From: Aerococcus kribbianus
GTDB lineage: Bacteria; Bacillota; Bacilli; Lactobacillales; Aerococcaceae
DNA length: 64,000 nt
NCBI RefSeq assembly: GCF_026805545.1
Contig: NZ_JAPRFR010000001.1
Span: 496,001 to 560,000 of the forward strand
Reading direction: 5' to 3'
Below are positions 19,669-28,193 of this stretch, one piece after another. Each line of letters begins with the position of its first letter. Positions within the stretch are counted from its first letter, which is position 1. The translations under genes were made by a program, and so were the position numbers. The notes under the pieces are model-generated. The model saw only the letters and a list, made by a program, of their open reading frames with translations. It was not told the origin of the DNA and did not search any database.

Positions 19669-20268
19669 TTAGTCACCGAACACAAAAACGCGATCTTCTA
19701 ATGGCGCAAAGTCTTTATCACCAGCAGGCGCTTCGATTGAACCAAATGGCATTTGAGCAACCATTTCAAAAGTTTCTGGTAAGTTGAACATTTCTTTAGT
19801 GGCTTTGTCAAAACCTTGTTCATAGCCCAAGTTAAAGTGTTGTAAATTGGCGCCTAGACCAAGAGAAGCAAGTGTCAACCAAGTACCATATTGGACGTTA
19901 GCATCAGCAGTATGTTTGTAAACGGCAGTCCGTTCTGGGTTGGTTGGTAATTGGTCAGCCACAGCATTATCTTCGAAGAATAGAACTGTACCAAAAGCAT
20001 TATCACGAGCACCTGCTATATTGCCTTCCATTTGTTGCCACATTTCTTCAGAAAGCACGTCTTTTTGGACATCGTAAATATGTTGCCAGAATTTTTGCTT
20101 GTCTTCACCAAACAAGATAACTACACGACTTGATTGGTTGTTGAAGGCAGAAGGCGCATGTTTAAGAACATGGCTCACAGCGTCAACGATTTCTTGTTTA
20201 GAATTGTCAACGTTCTTACCTAAGGCGTAAACTGAGCGACGAGTTTCTAATGCTTTTTGTAATTCCAT
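19669..20268 (-). CDS. Nitroreductase-family FMN oxidoreductase
   Basis: A 199-residue FMN- and NAD(P)H-dependent reductase. The family start is clear (ETRRSVYALGKN with the FMN-contacting Arg-Arg-Ser, then APSAFNNQSSRVVILFGE), followed by the dimer-forming helices and GLGANLQHFN. It resembles the small Lactobacillales group often annotated as nitroreductase / fatty-acid repression protein HB1. The physiological substrate is unknown. It is monocistronic with its own terminator. Confidence 0.92.
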   Translation of the reverse strand: MELQKALETRRSVYALGKNVDNSKQEIVDAVSHVLKHAPSAFNNQSSRVVILFGEDKQKFWQHIYDVQKDVLSEEMWQQMEGNIAGARDNAFGTVLFFEDNAVADQLPTNPERTAVYKHTADANVQYGTWLTLASLGLGANLQHFNLGYEQGFDKATKEMFNLPETFEMVAQMPFGSIEAPAGDKDFAPLEDRVFVFGD

Positions 20269-20426
20269 ATAAATAATTCTCCTTTAATACGTTTTATAGT
20301 CTGTTATTAACTACATTGCTTACTATAACAGCTTGAATTGTTGACTGCAATTATTTTTACTTACAAAAAGTAAGTATTTTTAAAAAAGGAGCATTTTTCT
20401 AAAAATATACACGTGCAAGAATCAGT

Positions 20427-21215
20427 TTAAGACAAGTGACTCGTCATAAAAGCCACTGACCCCTCAATCACAGGGTAAGGAATCCAGTGGGTCTCATCCG
20501 CTACTTCTAAATAATGAAAAGGCGCATCAGGATAAGCAGCAGCCATTTTTTGGGCCAAATTTTGGTCATAAATCACTGGAACAAACTCATCAGCTGTACC
20601 ATGGTAAACAAAATAAGGCAAATTAGCCACTTGGTCTAAGTGATCAATCAAACTATGCTCTTTGAAAAAAGCCAACTCTTCCTCACTTACGCCTTGGTCA
20701 CCTGCTGAAGATTGTAAATTAGCTTCCGTCGCCGTCAAGAACTCATAAGGTGCTGCCGTCGAAATATACTGCACTAGCCCAGCCAATTCTTTGGCATAGG
20801 CACTTGCAATGGTTGATACCATCATCCCTCCCATAGATGTTCCCACAATTAGTGGGCGGAAAGCTTCCGCTACATGGGCTTCTTGGCCAATCGCTGCCTT
20901 TAGATCAGGAAATTCAGCAAAAGCTTGTTGAATGGTCGCTAACAATTGCGGATAAGCTTGATATTGGTGGCCTTGCGGACGACGCTCCCCATGAAGATAG
21001 GCATCCGGACAAAAAACCCGGTAACCCGCCTGAGCAAAAGCACTTGCTTGGGGAAGGGTCGACTCCTTGACATTGGTCCAACCATGATAGCAAATCACCA
21101 CTGGTAATTGATTCGTCACCAAATCTTCCCGAACCACCATTAAGCTAGGAATCTCTCCTAAATGTAAAAAGGACGTTATGATAGACCGCCCTTTTTCATT
21201 GCTTACTTGTGTCAT
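20427..21215 (-). CDS. Alpha/beta hydrolase (YitV-like esterase)
   Basis: A 262-residue serine hydrolase. The nucleophile elbow is GTSMGG (about 125-130), the oxyanion segment is CYHGWTNVKE, the acid is in YHGTADEFVPV, and the final His is in DETHW. The shape fits the YitV / dienelactone-hydrolase-like group. An ATG at 21224 is in frame, but GGAAGG is 9 bp before ATG 21215, which is preferred. It lies 18 bp downstream of the unknown gene at 21234, probably in one operon. Substrate unknown. Confidence 0.88.
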   Translation of the reverse strand: MTQVSNEKGRSIITSFLHLGEIPSLMVVREDLVTNQLPVVICYHGWTNVKESTLPQASAFAQAGYRVFCPDAYLHGERRPQGHQYQAYPQLLATIQQAFAEFPDLKAAIGQEAHVAEAFRPLIVGTSMGGMMVSTIASAYAKELAGLVQYISTAAPYEFLTATEANLQSSAGDQGVSEEELAFFKEHSLIDHLDQVANLPYFVYHGTADEFVPVIYDQNLAQKMAAAYPDAPFHYLEVADETHWIPYPVIEGSVAFMTSHLS

Positions 21216-21233
21216 ACATAACATCCTTCCTAT

Positions 21234-21704
21234 TTATTTGTTTTTATTATAATTTAAAACCTCAACCTCACGGCCATTAATCGCTTTCTCCAATTTAGGA
21301 TAAACTACCCGCGCCGTTGCCGAACCGAAAACAAGTAATTCATAAAGAATTTTGACATCTGTCGTCGTCCGCGACAACAAGCGAAGATAAATTTCCCCAT
21401 CGCCAGCTAGAACTAGATTATAATAACCAGACGCTGTCCGGTTGAGATCATTAATCACTTCTAAAGCTTGCGGGGTCTTGTTATAGTCCTGCACTTGGCT
21501 AATCTTGCGGTAGGAAATTTGATATTCAGTGACATCAGAGCCCTCCTTGAAGTCCCGTACCACAATATTAAAAGGAATGGTATGGTCTTCAGCTAAACGA
21601 TAAGCTCCTGAATACAAATGTTGGTTATTTTCCAACTCCCGCTTTTCAATTGGCATATTCTTTTCCTTGAACATCTTCTCTAAGGCATTTGTAATTGGTT
21701 CCAT
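21234..21704 (-). CDS. Conserved-looking protein of unknown function, possibly YbjN-like fold
   Basis: Not firmly recognised. The 156-residue soluble protein has a mixed helix-strand pattern: N-terminal helix (PITNALEKMFKEKNMP), then strands (PFNIVVRDF, VTEYQISYRK), a helix with INDLNRTASGYYNLVLAGDGEIYLRLLS, and C-terminal helices. This order is reminiscent of YbjN or secretion-chaperone-like folds, but that is only impression. It is first in a two-gene run with the hydrolase. No signal peptide or membrane segment. Confidence 0.7.
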   Translation of the reverse strand: MEPITNALEKMFKEKNMPIEKRELENNQHLYSGAYRLAEDHTIPFNIVVRDFKEGSDVTEYQISYRKISQVQDYNKTPQALEVINDLNRTASGYYNLVLAGDGEIYLRLLSRTTTDVKILYELLVFGSATARVVYPKLEKAINGREVEVLNYNKNK

Positions 21705-22083
21705 AAGTCAACTCCTCAGTTCAAAATTTAAAGCTAATTTTATTGTAACATAGAAAGGAGCAGAAGCTAGTCATCGCTAGCAAGCTGAAAAGGATTAATG
21801 GTGAAAAGTAGCTTGGAGTAGATTAAGATGAGGGATTAGAGAGAGTTCTAGCGGTTGAACATAAGCTTCATTAGGTATTAAGCCAAATTCATCGCGATAG
21901 CTTGTTTTTTTCGAGCTATTTTAGAGAATTCATTGAAATAATCCATTTTTCTCAAGCTATTTCAACAAATTTATTGAGATAAGTGAATTTAATCTTCCTT
22001 CAACCACTTCATCCATGAGCACAGTCCATGCGCTCAGCCAATTCTCACGAGAACTCGCCTCCGAGTTTTAGACAAAATAAAAA
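21705..22083. other. Intergenic region between rplS terminator and the gene at 21234
   Basis: About 380 bp with no credible ORF. It holds the 41-bp tandem repeat (21875-21982) and two small hairpins near 22020-22075 (GAGCACAGTCCATGCGCTC and ACTCG/CGAGT-type stems). Confidence 0.5.
21875..21982 (-). repeat. Degenerate 41-bp tandem repeat, 2.5 units
   Basis: On the minus strand units start at 21982 (TTATCTCAATAAATTT), 21941 (TTATTTCAATGAATTC) and 21900 (CTATCGCGATGAATTT), exactly 41 bp apart. The shared core is YTATYTCRATRAATT followed about 7 bp later by AATAGCT. A single related copy lies at 48545-48586. Function unknown. Confidence 0.7.
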
Positions 22084-22103
22084 CCAGCAGTCGCAACTGC
22101 TGG
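22084..22103 (-). terminator. Terminator after rplS
   Basis: Stem CCAGCAG-TCGCAA-CTGCTGG; on the minus strand it is followed by TTTTTATTTTG. A second AT-rich palindrome (GATCAGATAATAACTGATC, 22114-22132) lies between it and the rplS stop. Confidence 0.88.
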
Positions 22104-22150
22104 CTACCGATCAGATAATAACTGATCACTATATCTATACTAGGCAAAGA

Positions 22151-22501
22151 TTATTTGCGACGACGTTCTGGAATACGTGCAGCCTTACCATGTAAGTCAC
22201 GTAAGTAGAACAATTTAGCACGACGTACTTTACCTTGGCGAAGTACTTCGATTTTAGCAACACGTGGAGTGTGTACTGGGAAAGTACGTTCCACACCGAC
22301 ACCAGATGAAATTTTACGAACAGTATAAGTTTCGCTGATTCCTTGGCCACGGCGTTGAATAACCACACCATCGAATAACTGAATACGTTCACGATCACCT
22401 TCGACAACCTTGGCATGAACACGAACAGTGTCACCAGGACGGAAGTCTGGGATGTCAGTACGTAATTGTTCTTGGGTAATTTCCTCGATTAATTTACTCA
22501 T
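22151..22501 (-). CDS. rplS: 50S ribosomal protein L19
   Basis: A 116-residue ribosomal protein at the 30S-50S interface. Family signatures [26 protein letters not shown] and [18 protein letters not shown] are intact. AAGGAG precedes ATG 22501. It has its own promoter and a likely L19 leader, downstream of trmD-rimM in the usual ribosomal neighbourhood. Confidence 0.98.
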   Translation of the reverse strand: MSKLIEEITQEQLRTDIPDFRPGDTVRVHAKVVEGDRERIQLFDGVVIQRRGQGISETYTVRKISSGVGVERTFPVHTPRVAKIEVLRQGKVRRAKLFYLRDLHGKAARIPERRRK

Positions 22502-22520
22502 GATAAATCTCCTTCCAACT

Positions 22521-22553
22521 AATATTCATGTCTAGTCATCACAGCGGAATATC
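22521..22553 (-). promoter_or_regulatory. Probable L19 leader RNA element
   Basis: On the minus strand ATATTCCGCTGTGATGACT leads to ACATGAATAT, closing with an ATATTC/GAATAT stem just before the rplS ribosome site. Position and the TTCCGCTG motif resemble the firmicute L19 autoregulatory leader known from comparative RNA work. The match is from memory and needs a covariance search. Confidence 0.5.
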
Positions 22554-22585
22554 GTTTTAATTATGAGTCAAAACTCACCTAATCT

Positions 22586-22614
22586 ATATTAGCAGAAATC
22601 AAGAGTGAAGTAAA
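22586..22614 (-). promoter_or_regulatory. rplS promoter
   Basis: Minus strand TTTACT (22609-22614), a 17-bp spacer, TAATAT (22586-22591). It gives a leader of about 75 nt. Confidence 0.7.
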
Positions 22615-22644
22615 GGATTTTTTGCCTTATGTCCAAAAATATGC

Positions 22645-23400
22645 CTAGTTTTCTTCTGACTCATCCTCTTCTGATTGAGCAAATTCTGCTAGCCATTGTT
22701 TATCTTGATCAGTTAAAGGATAATCGTCCAATAAATCTGGGCGCCGCTCATAGGTTCGTCTTAAGGCTTCCTTAGCTTTCCAAGTTGCAATTTTTCCATG
22801 GTCACCAGAAAAAAGTACCTCTGGGACGGCCATCCCTTTGTATTCACGAGGACGGGTATATTGTGGATATTCCAACAATCCAGTCGAAAAAGAATCCCCA
22901 GTAATGGAAGCTTCATTACCCACTGTTTCTGCTAACAACCGGACCGTGGCATCGATGACCACCATAGCACCTAACTCACCACCAGTCAGCACGTAATCAC
23001 CCAGAGAAATTTCATCTGTCACATAATTGCGAATACGCTCATCGTAACCCTCATAATGGCCACAAATAAAAACTAAATGTTCAGCTTGTGCCAATTCCTC
23101 CGCCTTAGCTTGGTTAAAGCTTTCACCCGCTGGATCCATTAAAACCACGCGTTTTTGGGTGTCAGGATGACGATCATTAATTAACTGCAAGGCCTCATCA
23201 ATAGGTTGAACCTGTAATAGCATACCAGCACCTCCGCCATAAGGATAATCATCCACATGGCCATGCTTATTATGGGCAAACTGACGAAAATCGGTGAGTT
23301 CGATTTTAGCAATTCCCCGCTCCTGGGCCTTACCAATAATTGAACTAGTCATAGGTCCCGTAAACATCTCGGGAAAAAGGCTCAATATATCAATTTGCAT
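22645..23400 (-). CDS. trmD: tRNA (guanine-37-N1)-methyltransferase
   Basis: Methylates G37 next to the anticodon, preventing frameshifts. The deep trefoil-knot SAM site is visible as [13 protein letters not shown] and [13 protein letters not shown], preceded by [10 protein letters not shown]. At 251 residues it is full length, with a slightly acidic tail. Its ATG overlaps the rimM stop (ATGA), so the two are coupled. Confidence 0.98.
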   Translation of the reverse strand: MQIDILSLFPEMFTGPMTSSIIGKAQERGIAKIELTDFRQFAHNKHGHVDDYPYGGGAGMLLQVQPIDEALQLINDRHPDTQKRVVLMDPAGESFNQAKAEELAQAEHLVFICGHYEGYDERIRNYVTDEISLGDYVLTGGELGAMVVIDATVRLLAETVGNEASITGDSFSTGLLEYPQYTRPREYKGMAVPEVLFSGDHGKIATWKAKEALRRTYERRPDLLDDYPLTDQDKQWLAEFAQSEEDESEEN

Positions 23401-23927
23401 CAGTCAATCAACCCTTCCATCAATTGTATGGTTATTTGCCCTGACTCCAAGTCAATGTTTTGAACAACATCAGCAATGTAAGGAATAAGAATATCCTTGT
23501 GACCGGGCTCAGGACTTTGGACAGCAAAAACATCATTGGCTGGTAAAGCTAATATCTCACGCACCTTACCTAAGTATTGACCTTGGTCAGTCACCACTTC
23601 CAAGCCTACAATTTCATCATAGTAAAACTCATTTTCCCCCAACTCTTCTTGGCGCTGACTCGCATGAACTTTCAATTGAGTTCCCTTAAAAATCTCCACA
23701 TCATTAATGGAATCATAGCCTTTAAAATGTAAGAGATGGAAATTTTTATGCAAGCGGTGGCCATCCACCTCTACTTGGGCCAAAAGCTCCTTGTCCTTGA
23801 AAATAGCTAATTCACTGCCCACTTGAAAACGTTCTTCAGGAAAATCAGTACTCGCTAAGACACGAAGCTCACCCCGTAAAGCTTGAGTATTCACAATCTT
23901 ACCCACTTGAAAATATTGGTCAACCAT
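23400..23927 (-). CDS. rimM: 16S rRNA processing protein RimM
   Basis: A 30S assembly factor that binds S19. An N-terminal RimM barrel ([19 protein letters not shown]) and a C-terminal PRC-barrel domain ([17 protein letters not shown] ... [10 protein letters not shown]) are present. ATG 23927 has AAGGAG 6 bp before it and is preferred over the upstream in-frame ATG at 23948; this gives 175 residues. Coupled to trmD. Confidence 0.96.
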   Translation of the reverse strand: MVDQYFQVGKIVNTQALRGELRVLASTDFPEERFQVGSELAIFKDKELLAQVEVDGHRLHKNFHLLHFKGYDSINDVEIFKGTQLKVHASQRQEELGENEFYYDEIVGLEVVTDQGQYLGKVREILALPANDVFAVQSPEPGHKDILIPYIADVVQNIDLESGQITIQLMEGLID

Positions 23928-24039
23928 AGCCTTCTCCTTCTCAATCATAGTGTATAGCCATTGTAATATAAAATTATCGGAAAGCCTAGACTTGATTGTT
24001 AGCCTAAGATAGGCAGGGACTCCTCAACACTTAACAAAA

Positions 24040-24062
24040 AAGCTGGAGCAAAAGCCCCAGCT
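24040..24062 (-). terminator. Terminator downstream of the rpsP-khpA-repeat unit
   Basis: Stem AAGCTGG-A-GC against GC-C-CCAGCTT with loop AAAA; on the minus strand it is followed by TTTTTTG. It follows the structured repeat after khpA. Confidence 0.85.
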
Positions 24063-24077
24063 TCATTAATAAATACA

Positions 24078-24232
24078 AGGTTGAATGGATTAGCCACTTT
24101 TGTCACACCCTGTTTAGTCGGGCTCTGAAAAGTAGGACTGACATGCGTTTCCCAAAAGTCTTTGATAGCTAGTCGCTATCTACAGCCTTTTGGTCCAACG
24201 ATTCCGTCCTAACGCTTTTCATCTCATCCTTT
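24078..24232 (-). repeat. Structured hairpin repeat, type B, with a partial second unit
   Basis: Minus strand: AAGGATGAGA begins at 24232, adjoining the khpA stop codon. The outer helix (TGAAAAGCGTTAGGACGG against CAGTCCTACTTTTCA) keeps the left-hand GTTA bulge. CCAAAAG pairs with CTTTTGG, and the inner hairpin is GATAGC-GACTA-GCTATC. It closes GCCCGACT at about 24115. The start of a further unit (AGGGTGTGACAAAAGTGG) follows, to about 24078. Close to the type B unit at 27970-28085. Confidence 0.88.
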
Positions 24233-24490
24233 TTAATCCATTTCGGCTTTGTTGTCAATTACTAAACGAATACGTTTAGGTCCATCGACACGAACGGAGT
24301 AGAGGATGGTACGTAAGGCGTTGGCCACACGTCCACCTTTACCGATAACACGACCGACATCATCTGGGTGTAAGAGTAAATGGTACTCCAAGAACTCCTC
24401 ACCATCGACAATTTGTAATTCCAATTCGTCTTGGTGTTGGATCAAAGGTTCAACCATTGTTAATAACAATTGTTTGATATCAGGCATCAT
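24233..24490 (-). CDS. khpA: KH-domain RNA-binding protein KhpA
   Basis: A small single-KH RNA-binding protein that partners with KhpB/Jag in controlling cell division and elongation in Gram-positives. The KH motif is VIGKGGRVANALRTIL. Tandem ATGs at 24490 and 24487 follow AAGGTAG; 24490 gives 85 residues. It lies 14 bp downstream of rpsP, the conserved arrangement rpsP-khpA-rimM-trmD-rplS. Confidence 0.95.
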   Translation of the reverse strand: MMPDIKQLLLTMVEPLIQHQDELELQIVDGEEFLEYHLLLHPDDVGRVIGKGGRVANALRTILYSVRVDGPKRIRLVIDNKAEMD

Positions 24491-24504
24491 AGTGATCAAC
24501 TACC

Positions 24505-24777
24505 TTATTTTTTGTATTTAGCGTCGTGATGTTTTTCTAATACCCCTTCACGAGATAAGATGTCGCGAACTGTATCAGTTGGTTGAGCACCATTTTGTAA
24601 CCATTGTAAAGCTAAGTCTTGGTCTAAAACAACTTCAGCTGGATCAACAACTGGGTTGTAAGTTCCAATCTTTTCAATAATACGTCCATCACGTGGTGAA
24701 CGTGCATCAGCTACAACGATACGGTAGAATGGATTACGTTTAGAACCCATACGTTTTAAGCGCATTTTTACTGCCAT
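24505..24777 (-). CDS. rpsP: 30S ribosomal protein S16
   Basis: A 90-residue 30S subunit protein. The signature [19 protein letters not shown] at the N-terminus and [13 protein letters not shown] are intact. First gene of the rpsP-khpA unit. Confidence 0.98.
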   Translation of the reverse strand: MAVKMRLKRMGSKRNPFYRIVVADARSPRDGRIIEKIGTYNPVVDPAEVVLDQDLALQWLQNGAQPTDTVRDILSREGVLEKHHDAKYKK

Positions 24778-24995
24778 GAGTAAATTCCTCCTTAAATTTC
24801 TTTTTATATGCTTTCAACATATCACAATTAAACATTCTAACAAGTTTAAATAAGGCCGTCAAGTATTTTTTCTTTACAGGCTTTATTTTTCTATATCATT
24901 CCCTCACTCTCTATTATCTCGCCAAAGAAAAGATAATTTTCAGACTCTTCATTACCCTTATGCTATAATAATGAAAAAATATTGGGAGGCTGCCT

Positions 24996-25538
24996 ATGTC
25001 ACATTCAAACAAAACCTTCAGACTCACACTTGCTGCCTTATTAATCGCTATCGGGATTATCATTCCGATGGTTTCGCCCTTTAAAATTATTTTGGAACCG
25101 GCATCCTTTACCTTGGCTAGCCATGTACCGACCATGTTTGCCATGTTCCTTTCACCAAGCATTGCCTTGGTAGTCGCTTTGGGAACGGGACTAGGCTTCT
25201 TTTTTGGTGGTTTTCCTATCATCGTATCCTTACGAGCTCTCTCTCATATAGTCTTTGCGGCAATTGGGAGTTACTACCTAAAACACCATCCGAATACCTT
25301 GACCTCAACCACTCGTCGCTTCATCTTTAACTTCTTAATTGGAGGACTCCATGCCATTTGTGAGCTAATTGTAGTTATGGCCTTCTATTTCGGTGGGGAT
25401 CTCGCAGGCAATTGGGATATCATCAATATCTTCCTCTTAGTGGGGATTGCCACTATTGCCCACTCAATGATTGATTTTGCAATCAGTTATTGGATTTATC
25501 GGTCCCTACCCCAATCCATCCGTAAGCAAATGAATTAA
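24996..25538 (+). CDS. ECF transporter S component, NiaX-like
   Basis: A 180-residue six-helix membrane protein, likely the substrate-binding subunit of an energy-coupling-factor vitamin transporter. The N-terminal pattern (LAALLIAIGIIIPM ... FTLASHVPTMFAMFLSP, then GLGFFFGGFPIIVSLRALSH) looks like the NiaX niacin-uptake group; the substrate is an inference. It is the only rightward gene in this stretch. An extended -10 (TGC then TATAAT, 24961-24969) and GGGAGG precede the ATG. The EcfAAT module is not in the window, as expected for a group II S component. Confidence 0.75.
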   Translation: MSHSNKTFRLTLAALLIAIGIIIPMVSPFKIILEPASFTLASHVPTMFAMFLSPSIALVVALGTGLGFFFGGFPIIVSLRALSHIVFAAIGSYYLKHHPNTLTSTTRRFIFNFLIGGLHAICELIVVMAFYFGGDLAGNWDIINIFLLVGIATIAHSMIDFAISYWIYRSLPQSIRKQMN

Positions 25539-25545
25539 TTAATGC

Positions 25546-25583
25546 AAAAAAGTCGCTAGTCTATTTAAGCTAGCGACTTTTTG
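25546..25583. terminator. Bidirectional terminator between the S component and ffh
   Basis: Perfect stem AAAAAGTCGCTAG against CTAGCGACTTTTT with a 10-base loop, flanked by A and T runs. It serves both convergent genes. Confidence 0.93.
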
Positions 25584-25593
25584 TTATTAAAAA

Positions 25594-27051
25594 TTATTTT
25601 TTACCCATTTTCTTCTTCAATTTTTTCATCCGGCGAGCCATTTTTTGGGCTTCAATTTGGTCACGTTTATTGACCTTGTTACCGCCTCCCATATTAGGCA
25701 TGCCAGGCATAGAACCGCCACCGCCAAACATATTTTGCAAGTTCCCAAAGTTCCCATTAGACATGCTAGACATCATATCTCGGGTTTGTTTGAACTGTTT
25801 AATCAAGCGGTTAACAGTCGCCACATCATTAGCAGATCCTTTAGCAATCCGACGCCGACGTGACTGGGAAATATCATCAGGATTCTCCCGTTCATAAGGA
25901 GTCATGGATTGGATAATCGCCTTAGTACGGGCCATTTCCTTGGGATCAATATTAAGTTGGTCTAAACCAGGCATTTTATTGAGACCAGGAATCATTTTCA
26001 TAATATCTTCCAGCGGGCCTAATTTGTTCATTTGGTCCATTTGTTTCAAGAAGTCATTAAAATCAAAGGTGTTAGCCTTCATCTTCTCAGCCATACGTTC
26101 AGCTTCTTGTTCATCGAATTCGGCTTGAGCCTTTTCAATCAGGGTCAACATGTCTCCCATACCCAAAATCCGATTCGCCATCCGGTCAGGATAGAATTTT
26201 TCAATTTCGCTTAATTTTTCCCCAGTACCGGTAAACTTAATAGGTTGGCCAGTCACAGACACAATAGACAAGGCAGCACCACCACGGCTATCCCCATCAA
26301 TCTTGGTTAAAACCACCCCTGTGATATCTAAATCTTCATTAAAGGTCTTAGCCACATTGGCCGCTTCTTGACCGGACATGGCATCAACAGTTAAGAGAAT
26401 TTCTTGAGGGTGCACCGCTGCTTTGATATTTTTCAACTCTGTCATCAAGGCTTGGTCAATTTGCAAACGACCTGCCGTGTCAATAAAGATGGTATCATAG
26501 CCTTCAGCTTCCGCCTTAGCTACTGCTTGTTGAGCAATATCAACTGGATTGGCCTCCGTTCCTAATGAGAAAACCGGCAAGTCCAATTGTTGACCAATTG
26601 TTTGTAACTGGTTGATAGCTGCCGGACGGTAAACGTCAGCTGCTACCAACAAAGGTTTCCGCTTATCTTGCTCACGAATCAAGTTAGCAATTTTACCAAC
26701 AGTAGTCGTTTTACCAGCCCCTTGCAGACCAGCCATCATTATAATGGTAGGACCTTGATCTGCATAGGCTAAACCAACTTGCTCCCCACCCATGAGTTCA
26801 GTTAATTCATCATTAACAATCTTAACCACTTGTTGAGCAGGCGATAGCGACTGTAAAACTTCACTATTTAAGGCCCGTTCATTGACCCGTTTAACGAAAT
26901 CTTTTACTACCTTGAAGTTAACATCCGCTTCTAATAAAGCCAGACGTACTTCACGCATCATTTCCTTTAAATCTGCTTCTTGAATTTTACCTTTTTTTCC
27001 CATTTTTTCGACGGCGCCTTGGAGACGGTCGGATAAACTTTCAAAAGCCAT
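25594..27051 (-). CDS. ffh: Signal recognition particle protein Ffh
   Basis: The SRP GTPase that delivers nascent membrane proteins to FtsY/SecYEG. The N-domain is followed by the G-domain with GLQGAGKTT (P-loop, about 107), DTAGR and TKIDGD. The M-domain (about 300-440) has the methionine-rich RNA- and signal-binding helices. The C-terminus is Gly/Met-rich (GGGGSMPGMPNMGGG) and ends in a basic tail. 485 residues. It starts 2 bp after the ylxM stop. Confidence 0.98.
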   Translation of the reverse strand: MAFESLSDRLQGAVEKMGKKGKIQEADLKEMMREVRLALLEADVNFKVVKDFVKRVNERALNSEVLQSLSPAQQVVKIVNDELTELMGGEQVGLAYADQGPTIIMMAGLQGAGKTTTVGKIANLIREQDKRKPLLVAADVYRPAAINQLQTIGQQLDLPVFSLGTEANPVDIAQQAVAKAEAEGYDTIFIDTAGRLQIDQALMTELKNIKAAVHPQEILLTVDAMSGQEAANVAKTFNEDLDITGVVLTKIDGDSRGGAALSIVSVTGQPIKFTGTGEKLSEIEKFYPDRMANRILGMGDMLTLIEKAQAEFDEQEAERMAEKMKANTFDFNDFLKQMDQMNKLGPLEDIMKMIPGLNKMPGLDQLNIDPKEMARTKAIIQSMTPYERENPDDISQSRRRRIAKGSANDVATVNRLIKQFKQTRDMMSSMSNGNFGNLQNMFGGGGSMPGMPNMGGGNKVNKRDQIEAQKMARRMKKLKKKMGKK

Positions 27052-27053
27052 GT

Positions 27054-27419
27054 TTACACCTCTTTGTTTTCATTTTCTATTTCATCGTCAATGGCGATGA
27101 AATCAGCCAAGGACGTCATTAAGTGATGATCGCTAGGATAATTTGTTTTGACATAGGCAAGAATGTGGTCCCCCAAATCACGACGTTGATCGTATTGGTG
27201 AATCAAATGCAAGAGGTCTTCATACGACTGCAAAATCTTCTCCGTGCGGCGGATATTATCATAAACCGCTTGTCGGCTAACCTGATAATTCTCAGCAATC
27301 TCACCCAGAGAATAATCTTCACCATAATACAAATCCACATAAGTGCGTTGCTTATTAGTCAATAAATCGCCATAGAAATCTAATAACCGATTCATCGCAG
27401 TTGTTTTCTTAATCTCCAT
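27054..27419 (-). CDS. ylxM: YlxM/p13 SRP-associated HTH protein
   Basis: A 121-residue helix-turn-helix protein that stimulates SRP activity in related bacteria. The sigma-region-4-like HTH reads [32 protein letters not shown] (about 24-55, quoted in part as [16 protein letters not shown]). The C-terminal helices carry many acidic residues. AAAGGTG precedes ATG 27419. Always next to ffh in firmicutes, as here. Confidence 0.95.
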   Translation of the reverse strand: MEIKKTTAMNRLLDFYGDLLTNKQRTYVDLYYGEDYSLGEIAENYQVSRQAVYDNIRRTEKILQSYEDLLHLIHQYDQRRDLGDHILAYVKTNYPSDHHLMTSLADFIAIDDEIENENKEV

Positions 27420-27462
27420 TGCTTCTCACCTTTTGTCAAGCACTTTCCCTTTACATCATATA

Positions 27463-27491
27463 AGCATAACGAAATCCCCCCCCAAAGTCAA
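27463..27491 (-). promoter_or_regulatory. ylxM-ffh promoter with an eight-base poly-G spacer tract
   Basis: Minus strand TTGACT (27486-27491), a 17-bp spacer, TATGCT (27463-27468), about 40 bp before ylxM. The spacer contains eight consecutive G (27476-27483), a tract prone to slippage that would change the spacing. Confidence 0.6.
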
Positions 27492-27493
27492 TC

Positions 27494-28130
27494 AAGGATG
27501 TGACTCAATCGTGATTAGGGACGGACCATATCGGAAGGAGGCAAGAAATGGTGAAAGCCATTTTGATGGCTTATTCAGAAATGGACGCCGGCCCTGCGAT
27601 TGCGAACTCGACTAAAAGGGTGTGACAAAAGTCGCTAAGAACAGAAGCCTTGGACCAAAACACGAAAGATGGCAAACAGTCATCTGAGGGCTTTTGGGAA
27701 AGGCAGTCTGTTCTGACTTTGGGAACCCGACTGTGAGGATGAGATGAAAAACGGTTAGCCCCAAAGGATTTGTCTGAAAATGGGAAGTATTCGCAGAATA
27801 CTGACTCATTTGCAGAAAATACTGATGGAGCTGTTTTTCAGAACTCGACTAAAGGGTGTGACAAAAGTCGTTAAGAACAGAAGCCTTGGACCAAAACACG
27901 AAAGATGGCAAACAGCCATCAGAGAGCTTTAGGAAAGGCAGTCTGTTCTGACTTTTGGAGTCCGACTGCAAGGGTGTGATGAAAAGTGGTAGGACGGAAT
28001 CGTTGGACCAAAAGGCTGTAGATAGCGACTAGCTATCAAAGACTTTTGGGAAACGCATGTCAGTCCTGCTTTTCAGAACCCGACTGCAAGGATGTGATGA
28101 AAAGCGCTAGAACTGAAAGAGAGATTGTTC
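27494..28130 (+). repeat. Tandem array of six ~118-bp structured hairpin units
   Basis: Units start with AAGG(G/A)TGTGA or a close variant at 27494, 27616, 27736, 27852, 27970 and 28088 (the last is truncated), 116-122 bp apart. They end (A)(C/T)CCGACT or ACTCGACT. Each has an outer helix with an unpaired left-side GTTA-like bulge, a second helix, and an inner hairpin. Inner hairpins: AAGCCAT/ATGGCTT; GATGGC/GTCATC; AGTATTC/GAATACT; GATGGC/GCCATC; GATAGC/GCTATC. Helix sequences change but pairing is kept. No coding ORF with a ribosome site. It lies between the ylxM promoter and the lipoprotein gene. Confidence 0.9.
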
Positions 28131-28142
28131 GTCTAAAGAATA

Positions 28143-28168
28143 GAGGCTGGGACTTTTATCCCAGCCTC
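28143..28168. terminator. Hairpin terminator between the repeat array and the lipoprotein gene
   Basis: Perfect 10-bp stem GAGGCTGGGA (28143-28152) against TCCCAGCCTC (28159-28168). The T runs are weak on both strands. Nearly the same hairpin follows the repeat at 59201. Confidence 0.7.
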
Positions 28169-28193
28169 ATACTAATACTGACTTCTAGCAACT

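Noticed and set aside
22135-22434. 99-codon frame overlapping rplS on the same strand
   Set aside because: Out of frame with a clearly intact L19 protein and without its own start signal.
27433-27809. Short ORFs running through the repeat array on both strands
   Set aside because: No ribosome sites, and they change frame between repeat copies; the pattern is explained by hairpin conservation.
27494-28130. CRISPR array
   Set aside because: The period is about 118 bp, repeats diverge along their length with pairing kept, there are no short identical repeats with unrelated spacers, and no cas genes are in the window.
27494-28130. Integron attC array
   Set aside because: Units are imperfect hairpins in tandem, but no GTTRRRY/RYYYAAC core ends, no cassette ORFs and no integrase are visible.
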